Source: JAQWUY01 sp049615605 (lineage in GTDB: Bacteria; Pseudomonadota; Alphaproteobacteria; JAQWUY01). From it: DNA of 13,299 bases. Positions 7,126 through 13,299 of the stretch are shown here, in pieces. How positions within the stretch are numbered: position 1 is the stretch's first letter; each line of letters begins with the position of its first letter. The DNA is taken from contig JBMZFW010000031.1 in assembly GCA_049615605.1 (NCBI GenBank), positions 1-13,299 of the forward strand, written 5' to 3'. A program made the translations under genes and the position numbers. Below the pieces are notes generated by a model. It was not told where the DNA came from, ran no database searches, and saw nothing but the letters and a program-made list of their open reading frames with translations.

Positions 7126-9164
7126 TGACTGACTTATTAGTTGAATTACTTTGCGAAGAAATACCAGCACGCTTTCAATCAAAAGCGGAAGAAAACTTTT
7201 TAGAAAACATTAAAACTGGTTTGGCTGAAAACGGTTTTGAATTTAAAGAAGCTGTTTCATATTCAACCCCACGCAGATTGGCGATTGTTATTAAGGGATT
7301 ACCTGATAAACAACCAGACATAAGCGAAGAACGCAAAGGTCCAAAAGCCGATGCCCCAGAACAGGCGGTTGCGGGTTTCTTAAAATCAGTTGGCTTAACT
7401 TCACTTGATGAATGTGAACTTCGTGATACGGATAAGGGTAAAGTTTATTATGTGGTAATTGATAAAAAGGGACAAAATACAGTTGATGTATTACCAAACA
7501 TTATCAATAAATCAATTAACGATATTCATTGGGCAAATTCAATGCGTTTTGCAAAATCGGACTTCCGTTTTGTGCGTCCACTTCGCCGAATTATTGCAAC
7601 CTTTGGCAATGATACAATCAACGGAACATTTAATGTTGATACAACGGAAATCCCATACACAAATGCAACAACGGGTCACAGGTTCTTATCAAATAATGAT
7701 ATTGTGGTTAATGCCGATACTTACGAAACGGAACTTAACAAGGTTGATATTATTGTTTCACGTGAGACCAGAAAAAATATAATTGTTGAACAGTTAAGTA
7801 AACTAGCCACTGAAAAATCAATATCATTGATTGAAGATGACGCCTTACTTAACGAAGTAACAGGGCTTGTTGAAATGCCAGTTACATTAATTGGTAATAT
7901 TGAAGACCGCTTTATGAAATTACCGAAAGAAGTATTAATTACATCAATGCGTGAACATCAAAAATTCTTTGTATTTGAAGATGCAAAAGGAAACCTTGCC
8001 CCATACTTTGCCACAGTGGCAAATATCAAAGCATCTGATGGGGGCAAAGCAATCGTTGAAGGTAATGAAAGGGTACTTCGTGCAAGACTAGCCGACAGTG
8101 AATTTTTCTATAACAACGATTTAAAAGTTAAATTAACAGACCAATTACCAAAGCTTGAAAAGATGACATTCCACGCTAAACTTGGTCAAGTTTCAGATCG
8201 TGTAAAACGAATGACTGAATTATCACAAAGCATTGCAAAACAAATCGGTGCTGATGAAAAACAAACAAAACAAGCAAGTGAAATTTGTAAGGCGGACTTA
8301 GTATCGGAAATGGTATTTGAATTCCCTGAATTACAAGGCTTAATGGGTAAATATTACGCAACAGCCCAAGGTTATGATGAAACGGTTGCAACCGCAATTG
8401 CCGAACATTACAGCCCCGTTGGTAACAGCGATGATTGTCCGAAAAATGGCGTATCCGTATCCGTATCAATTGCGGAAAAGCTTGATACATTAACTGGCTT
8501 CTGGTTGATTGATGAAAAGCCAACTGGTTCAAAAGACCCGTATGCGTTGCGTCGTTCAGCAATTGGTATTATTCGTATGATACTTGAAAATGAATTAAGA
8601 ATTGATTTGAAATCATTAATTGATATATCGGCAAAATTACATAATGTAAAAGGTGATATAACAAATGACTTATTATCATTCTTTGCTGACAGGGTAAAAT
8701 CACACCTTAAATCAGCGGGTATCCGCCACGATATTATCGGTGCCGTATTATCAAATGGTATTACTGATTTAGTTGCGCAAGTTAAACTGGCAGAAGAATT
8801 ATCAAACAATGCGGAAGTTGTGGGACAGGTAAAAGCCAATTACACAAGGGCTAAAAATATTACGGGTAAAATTGATAACCTTACATTTGGTAATGTTGAT
8901 GAGGCGTTATTACAAGACAATGCGGAAAAAGAATTAAAAACAGTACTTGCAAGTGCTAAAACTGAAATCGCAACTGCGGTTAATAAGGAAGATTTCAAAT
9001 CTGCCGTATCTGTGCTTGCGGGAATTGCGCCAAAACTGGACGCATTCTTTGAAAATGTAATGGTAAATGCCGATGACGACAAAGTTCGCACAAATCGCCT
9101 GAATATCTTAGGTGAAATTATGGATACTGCAAATACCATTGCCGATTTTAATATCGTTGAATAA
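7125..9164 (+). CDS. glyS: Glycyl-tRNA synthetase beta subunit
   Basis: Beta subunit of the tetrameric glycyl-tRNA synthetase, needed for tRNA-Gly recognition. Its 679 residues match the usual length of about 680-700. Recognisable parts in order: LLVELLCEEIPARF at the N-terminus, STPRRLAI, the GHRF motif (184-187), PKEVLITSMREHQKFF, ANERVLRARL-like segment (here EGNERVLRARLADSEFFYNND), the HD-like domain with KADLVSEMVFEFPELQGLMGKYYA (from Lys389), DPYALRRSAIGIIRM, and a helical C-terminal anticodon-binding (DALR-like) region ending near NRLNILGEI. GGA (7113-7115) precedes the ATG by about 9 nt. It ends one base before the stop codon of the convergent ridA-like gene, so any transcription stop must lie inside that gene or be Rho-type. 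Confidence 0.98.
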   Translation: MTDLLVELLCEEIPARFQSKAEENFLENIKTGLAENGFEFKEAVSYSTPRRLAIVIKGLPDKQPDISEERKGPKADAPEQAVAGFLKSVGLTSLDECELRDTDKGKVYYVVIDKKGQNTVDVLPNIINKSINDIHWANSMRFAKSDFRFVRPLRRIIATFGNDTINGTFNVDTTEIPYTNATTGHRFLSNNDIVVNADTYETELNKVDIIVSRETRKNIIVEQLSKLATEKSISLIEDDALLNEVTGLVEMPVTLIGNIEDRFMKLPKEVLITSMREHQKFFVFEDAKGNLAPYFATVANIKASDGGKAIVEGNERVLRARLADSEFFYNNDLKVKLTDQLPKLEKMTFHAKLGQVSDRVKRMTELSQSIAKQIGADEKQTKQASEICKADLVSEMVFEFPELQGLMGKYYATAQGYDETVATAIAEHYSPVGNSDDCPKNGVSVSVSIAEKLDTLTGFWLIDEKPTGSKDPYALRRSAIGIIRMILENELRIDLKSLIDISAKLHNVKGDITNDLLSFFADRVKSHLKSAGIRHDIIGAVLSNGITDLVAQVKLAEELSNNAEVVGQVKANYTRAKNITGKIDNLTFGNVDEALLQDNAEKELKTVLASAKTEIATAVNKEDFKSAVSVLAGIAPKLDAFFENVMVNADDDKVRTNRLNILGEIMDTANTIADFNIVE

Positions 9165-9165
9165 T

Positions 9166-9513
9166 TTATTTACCCGCTGTTGCAAGGATTTCAACTAGTA
9201 TATCTTCTTTTGCGGCACGGGCTTCAAGGCAGGCTCTTGCAGGGGCGTGACCTTCGTTTACCCAATTATCCCAAACTTCATTCATTGCATCAAAGTCTTT
9301 GATATCACGCACAAAGATTGTGGCTTGTAATAAGTTATCTTTATCCATACCGTGTTGTGATAACAGGGCTTCAATCTTTTCAAGGCATTGTTTCGTTTGC
9401 CCTTTTACATCTTGGCTACGGTCTGTGGCTGTTTGCCCACAGAAAATGTGTAAACCGTTGTATATCACAGTTTTGCTCATTCTTGCATTGGTGTCAAATC
9501 GTTGAATTGTCAT
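9166..9513 (-). CDS. RidA/YjgF/YER057c/UK114-family protein, YoaB-like subgroup
   Basis: A 115-residue single-domain protein of the Rid family, whose founding members release ammonia from reactive enamine/imine intermediates such as 2-aminoacrylate and so protect PLP enzymes. The family features are clear: YNGLHIFCGQTATD (18-31), a helix with CLEKIEALL, LLQATIFVRDIKDFDAMNEVWDNWV (61-85), and GHAPARACLEARAA (88-101), where Arg93 aligns with the catalytic arginine of RidA and Glu108 with the conserved late glutamate. The N-terminus (TIQRFDTNARMS) and overall pattern look more like E. coli YoaB than archetypal RidA, so the true substrate is uncertain. The start is backed by AAGGGA 5 nt upstream. 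It stands alone on the minus strand, convergent with glyS and divergent from ppdK. Confidence 0.93.
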   Translation of the reverse strand: MTIQRFDTNARMSKTVIYNGLHIFCGQTATDRSQDVKGQTKQCLEKIEALLSQHGMDKDNLLQATIFVRDIKDFDAMNEVWDNWVNEGHAPARACLEARAAKEDILVEILATAGK

Positions 9514-9603
9514 TTTTTTCCCTTTTAAATATTGAATTTAGATAATTATTAAATACTATCACAAAATATAGATTTTTGTACTTTTATTTATTGTCTTTAT
9601 GGA

Positions 9604-9622
9604 AAGAATCTAGTAAATTCTT
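9604..9622. repeat. Inverted repeat upstream of ppdK
   Basis: AAGAAT (9604-9609) and ATTCTT (9617-9622) form perfect 6-bp arms around CTAGTAA, 40-60 bp before the ppdK start. It could be an operator or a weak leader hairpin. It includes a GAATC (9606-9610), the only GANTC site I found outside a coding region in this window. No confident promoter could be picked for either ridA or ppdK in 9514-9662; TTGTCT (9591-9596) with TAAATT (9614-9619), spacer 17, is the best weak candidate for ppdK. Confidence 0.3.
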
Positions 9623-9646
9623 GATATTAAAAAAATTGCTTTTGAT

Positions 9647-9665
9647 AGAGGAAAATAAAACAATG
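9647..9665 (+). promoter_or_regulatory. Ribosome-binding site fixing the ppdK start
   Basis: AGAGGA (9647-9652) lies 10 nt before the ATG at 9663. The same frame stays open upstream to a TTG at 9576, but that would add 29 residues rich in Leu, Lys and Phe that PPDK proteins lack. The family's N-terminus (W-V-Y-x-F-G) begins right after 9663. Confidence 0.75.
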
Positions 9666-12329
9666 ACACAATGGGTATATTCATTCGGTGATGGTAAGGC
9701 AGAAGGTCGCGTTGATATGCGTGAATTATTGGGCGGTAAGGGCGCTAATTTAGCGGAAATGTCGTCTATTGGACTTCCAGTACCACCAGGCTTCACAATC
9801 ACAACAGAAGTATGTACATATTACTATGGCAATGACCGTTCATACCCAACGGAACTTGAAGCACAAATCCTTGACAGCCTTAAAAAGGTGGAAGCAATCA
9901 CAGGTGCGGTATTTGGCGATGCTTCAAATCCATTATTATTCTCTGTTCGTTCAGGTGCAAGGGTATCAATGCCAGGTATGATGGACACGGTATTAAACCT
10001 TGGTTTAAACGATGCCACAGTTGCAGGTTTAGAAGAAAAATCTGGTGACTCACGCTTTGCATGGGATTCATACCGTCGTTTCATTCAAATGTACGGCGAT
10101 GTGGTACTTGATGTTGACCACCACTTATTCGAAGAATTACTTGAAGCCCGCAAAGATGTTGCAGGCGTATTACTTGATACGGAATTAAGTTCAGACGACT
10201 TAAAAGAACTAGTTAAAGATTACAAAGCATTAGTTAAAAAAGAACTAGGCGAAGATTTCCCAGAAGACCCACATAAACAATTATGGGGTGCGATTTCTGC
10301 CGTATTTAAATCTTGGCAAATTCCACGTGCGAAAACTTACCGTGCATTAAACTCAATTCCAGAAGAATGGGGTACTGCGGTAAATGTACAGGCAATGGTA
10401 TTTGGTAATATGGGCGAAGACTGTGCAACTGGTGTTGCCTTTACCCGTGACCCATCAACTGGTGAAAATATTTTCTATGGTGAATACTTAATTAATGCCC
10501 AAGGCGAAGATGTAGTAGCAGGTATCCGTACCCCACAATACATTACAGTTGCGGCAAAAGAAGCGGGCGGTTCTGATATGCCAGCAATGGAAGAAGTAAT
10601 GCCAGAAATTTTTGCGGAACTTGATAAAGTTCGCATTCAACTTGAAACACATTACCGCGATATGCAAGATATTGAATTTACCGTACAAAAAGGTAAATTA
10701 TATATGCTTCAAACCCGTTCAGGTAAACGCACAACTAAGGCGGCGATTAAAATTGCTTGTGATATGGTTGATGAAAAACTTATTTCAAAGGACGAAGCAT
10801 TACTTCGTGTAAATGCAAACAGCCTTGATCAAATCTTGCACCCAATGATTGACCCGAATGCACCAAAAGAAATTATTGGTTCTGGTCTTCCTGCATCACC
10901 GGGTGCGGCGACGGGACAAGCGGTATTCTGTTCTGATGAAGCAGAAGCACTTGCAAAAGACGGTGTTGATACAATTCTTGTTCGTATTGAAACAAGCCCA
11001 GAAGACATTCACGGTATGCACGCAGCCCGTGGTATTTTAACAACGCGTGGTGGTATGACTTCACACGCAGCCGTTGTTGCCCGTGGTATGGGTCGCCCTT
11101 GCGTAAGTGGTGCTGGTTCAATTAGCGTTTCGTATAAAGACGAAACTATGGTTGCTGGAAACAAAGTTGTTAAAAAAGGCGATTACATTACAATTGACGG
11201 TACAACTGGTGAAATTATTCTTGGTAAAGTTGAAACAATTCAACCAGAACTTAGCGGGGATTTCTCACGCGTTATGGATTGGGCTGATGAAGCGCGTACA
11301 CTTAAAATCCGTACAAATGCGGATACACCAGACGATGCAAAAACTGCTCGTGATTTTGGTGCGGAAGGTATTGGTCTTTGCCGTACGGAACATATGTTCT
11401 TTGAAGCCGACCGTATTCTTGCTGTTCGTCAAATGATTATGTCGGAAACGGTTGAAAGCCGAAGCGAAGCATTAAACAAAATCTTACCAATGCAAAGGTC
11501 TGACTTTGAAGGTTTATTCCACGCAATGAAGGGATTACCTGTGACAATTCGTTTACTTGACCCACCATTACACGAATTCTTACCAGCGGAAGAAGAATTT
11601 GCTGACCTTGCAAAAGCAAGTGGCGTTTCAACTGACTTTGTTAAGAAAAGAGTTGGCGAATTACACGAATTTAACCCAATGCTTGGTCACCGTGGTTGCC
11701 GTTTATTAAACACATACCCTGAAATTTGTGAAATGCAAGCAAGGGCTATTTTTGAAGCAGCAATTAATGTGAAAAAGGAAACTGGCGAAACTGTATTATG
11801 TGAAGTTATGATTCCATTAGTAAGTATTAAGAAAGAACTTGATAACTTAAAGCAAGTTATTGATGATACTGCGAAAAAAGTTGCCGAAGAACAAGGTGTT
11901 AAACCTGAATATATTCTTGGTACAATGATTGAACTTCCAAGGGCTGCACTTCGTGCGGATGAAATTGCCGAAAATGCTGAATTCTTTAGCTTTGGTACAA
12001 ATGACTTAACGCAAACAGCATATGGTCTTAGCCGTGATGATGCTGCAAGGTTCTTAGCCCAGTATCAACAAACGGGTATCCTTGAAAGCGATCCATTCCA
12101 AACACTTGATACGGAAGGTGTGGGCGAATTAATTAAGATTGCCAAAGAACGCGGTATGAAAACTCGTCCAGATATCAAACTTGGTATTTGTGGTGAACAC
12201 GGTGGTGATCCAGCATCTATTGAATTCTGTCATAATGTTGGTTTACAATATGTTTCTTGTTCGCCGTTCCGTGTGCCAATCGCACGACTTGCTGCGGCAC
12301 AATCGGCAATTAATTCAAAAGACAAGTAA
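9663..12329 (+). CDS. ppdK: Pyruvate, phosphate dikinase
   Basis: Interconverts pyruvate + ATP + Pi and phosphoenolpyruvate + AMP + PPi, linking pyruvate to gluconeogenesis or, run the other way, giving PPi-saving glycolysis. The 888 residues cover all three domains. N-terminal ATP-grasp: GGKGANLAEM (24-33) and SVRSGARVSMPGMMDT (94-109, with Arg96 in the active site). Swivelling phosphohistidine domain: TTRGGMTSHAAVVARGMG with catalytic His468. C-terminal PEP/pyruvate TIM barrel: GLCRTEH (571-577), the metal ligands Glu757 (IELPRAA) and Asp781 (GTNDLTQ), and the catalytic Cys843 in LGICGEHGGDP. All key residues are intact. Arginine is mostly CGT/CGC here, in contrast to the more frequent AGG in leuS, consistent with high expression. 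pgk follows after 2 bp, implying one transcript. Confidence 0.98.
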   Translation: MTQWVYSFGDGKAEGRVDMRELLGGKGANLAEMSSIGLPVPPGFTITTEVCTYYYGNDRSYPTELEAQILDSLKKVEAITGAVFGDASNPLLFSVRSGARVSMPGMMDTVLNLGLNDATVAGLEEKSGDSRFAWDSYRRFIQMYGDVVLDVDHHLFEELLEARKDVAGVLLDTELSSDDLKELVKDYKALVKKELGEDFPEDPHKQLWGAISAVFKSWQIPRAKTYRALNSIPEEWGTAVNVQAMVFGNMGEDCATGVAFTRDPSTGENIFYGEYLINAQGEDVVAGIRTPQYITVAAKEAGGSDMPAMEEVMPEIFAELDKVRIQLETHYRDMQDIEFTVQKGKLYMLQTRSGKRTTKAAIKIACDMVDEKLISKDEALLRVNANSLDQILHPMIDPNAPKEIIGSGLPASPGAATGQAVFCSDEAEALAKDGVDTILVRIETSPEDIHGMHAARGILTTRGGMTSHAAVVARGMGRPCVSGAGSISVSYKDETMVAGNKVVKKGDYITIDGTTGEIILGKVETIQPELSGDFSRVMDWADEARTLKIRTNADTPDDAKTARDFGAEGIGLCRTEHMFFEADRILAVRQMIMSETVESRSEALNKILPMQRSDFEGLFHAMKGLPVTIRLLDPPLHEFLPAEEEFADLAKASGVSTDFVKKRVGELHEFNPMLGHRGCRLLNTYPEICEMQARAIFEAAINVKKETGETVLCEVMIPLVSIKKELDNLKQVIDDTAKKVAEEQGVKPEYILGTMIELPRAALRADEIAENAEFFSFGTNDLTQTAYGLSRDDAARFLAQYQQTGILESDPFQTLDTEGVGELIKIAKERGMKTRPDIKLGICGEHGGDPASIEFCHNVGLQYVSCSPFRVPIARLAAAQSAINSKDK

Positions 12330-12331
12330 TA

Positions 12332-13299
12332 ATGTTTAATACTATTGATACACTTGATGCAACGGGTAAAGCAATTATCCTTAGGGGTGATTTAAATGTC
12401 CCTGTTAAGGACGGTGCTGTTTCGGACAATACTCGTCTTGAAAGGTTAAAACCAACAATCAATGCCTTAACTGAAAAAGGGGCAAAGGTTGTGGTTGCTT
12501 CACACTTTGGTCGTCCAAAGGGTGAAAAAAATCCAGAAATGTCATTATCTGCGGTTGCAACTGAACTGGCAAAAGTTCTTGGGCAAGATGTTAAATTTAT
12601 TGATGATTGCATTGGTGAAAATGTTGCAAGTGAAGTTGCAAACCTTAACAATGGTGATGTGGCGGTTCTTGAAAACTTACGCTTTTATAAAGGCGAAGAA
12701 GCAAATGATACTGACTTTGCCAAACAACTAGCAAACGGTTTTGATGTATATGTAAATGATGCGTTTTCTGTAAGCCACAGGGCGCACGCGTCAACACACG
12801 CAATTGCCAATGAATTACCAGCTTATGCAGGTTTAAATATGCAAGCGGAACTAGAAGCATTATCTTCATCACTTGATAATCCAGCCCGTCCAGTAATGGC
12901 AATCGTTGGTGGTTCAAAAGTTTCAACAAAGCTTGATGTATTAAATAACTTGGTTAAGAAAGTTGATAAACTTGTAATCGGTGGCGGTATGGCAAATACT
13001 TTCCTTTATGCAACGGGTGTTGATATTGGTGCTTCACTTTGTGAAAAAGATTTATCAGAAACAGTTAAACAAATCATTGCAACAGCTGAATTAAATGATT
13101 GTGATATTATCCTGCCAAATGACGCACAGGTAAGCGATGATATAAACAACGGTGCAAATTCAACGGAAAAACAAATTTCTGATATTTCAGAAACGGATAT
13201 GATACTTGATATTGGTGCAACTGCAACCGCCCAAGTTGTAAATGAAATTAAACAATGTAAAACATTAATTTGGAATGGACCAGTCGGTGCATTTGAATT
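12332..13299 (+). CDS. pgk: Phosphoglycerate kinase (3' end cut off by the window)
   Basis: Glycolytic/gluconeogenic kinase interconverting 1,3-bisphosphoglycerate + ADP and 3-phosphoglycerate + ATP in the cytoplasm. I translated 322 codons with no stop, so about 70-80 residues of the usual 390-400 are missing at the right edge. Motifs: R-G-D-L-N-V-P (18-24), SHFGRPKG, VLENLRFYKGEE, NDAFSVSHRAHAST, AIVGGSKVSTKLDVLNNL, IGGGMANTFL and, at the very end, WNGPVGAFE. The HRAHAST wording fits alphaproteobacterial enzymes. The ATG follows the ppdK stop by two bases (TAATAATG) and there is no strong Shine-Dalgarno sequence, pointing to translational coupling with ppdK. Confidence 0.97.
   Translation, partial: MFNTIDTLDATGKAIILRGDLNVPVKDGAVSDNTRLERLKPTINALTEKGAKVVVASHFGRPKGEKNPEMSLSAVATELAKVLGQDVKFIDDCIGENVASEVANLNNGDVAVLENLRFYKGEEANDTDFAKQLANGFDVYVNDAFSVSHRAHASTHAIANELPAYAGLNMQAELEALSSSLDNPARPVMAIVGGSKVSTKLDVLNNLVKKVDKLVIGGGMANTFLYATGVDIGASLCEKDLSETVKQIIATAELNDCDIILPNDAQVSDDINNGANSTEKQISDISETDMILDIGATATAQVVNEIKQCKTLIWNGPVGAFE

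Noticed and set aside
9576..9662. An upstream TTG start that would add 29 residues to PPDK
   Set aside because: The extension is not PPDK-like, and the ATG at 9663 has a good AGAGGA and the family's N-terminus directly after it.

Overview
The window is a compact, AT-rich stretch (roughly 35-40% GC by eye) of housekeeping genes from a Gram-negative bacterium, most likely a low-GC alphaproteobacterium. Four things point there: the order DUF3576 lipoprotein - leuS - lptE - holA; a two-subunit glycyl-tRNA synthetase (glyQ-glyS); a phosphoglycerate kinase of the alphaproteobacterial type; and an Lrp/AsnC plus LysR pair resembling the Lrp3/LsrB (VtlR) regulators of Rhizobiales. I cannot name a genus. 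LptE implies an LPS-bearing outer membrane.

Layout. (1) 128-4713, plus strand: a tightly packed run of DUF3576 lipoprotein, leuS, lptE and holA, with the last two junctions overlapping. (2) 4714-5193, minus strand: an Lrp/AsnC regulator whose stop codon abuts that of holA. (3) 5194-5343: a 150-bp divergent promoter region with strikingly symmetrical DNA. (4) 5344-6231: a LysR-type regulator. (5) 6268-9164: glyQ and glyS, overlapping by one base. (6) 9166-9513, minus strand: a small RidA/YjgF-family protein ending one base from glyS. (7) 9514-9662: a second divergent intergenic region. (8) 9663-13299: ppdK followed after 2 bp by pgk, which runs off the right edge.

The genes cover tRNA charging (LeuRS, GlyRS), LPS export (LptE), replication clamp loading (HolA), transcriptional control and central carbon metabolism (PPDK, PGK). 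No RNA gene, mobile element, CRISPR array or convincing intrinsic terminator was seen. Every complete gene ends in TAA.

I found no new multi-gene system; this reads as a normal core-genome segment. The points most worth checking are the nested dyad symmetry over the lysR promoter, the trxB-less pairing of the Lrp and cysteine-free LsrB/VtlR-like regulators, the marked scarcity of GATC, and the ppdK-pgk coupling.
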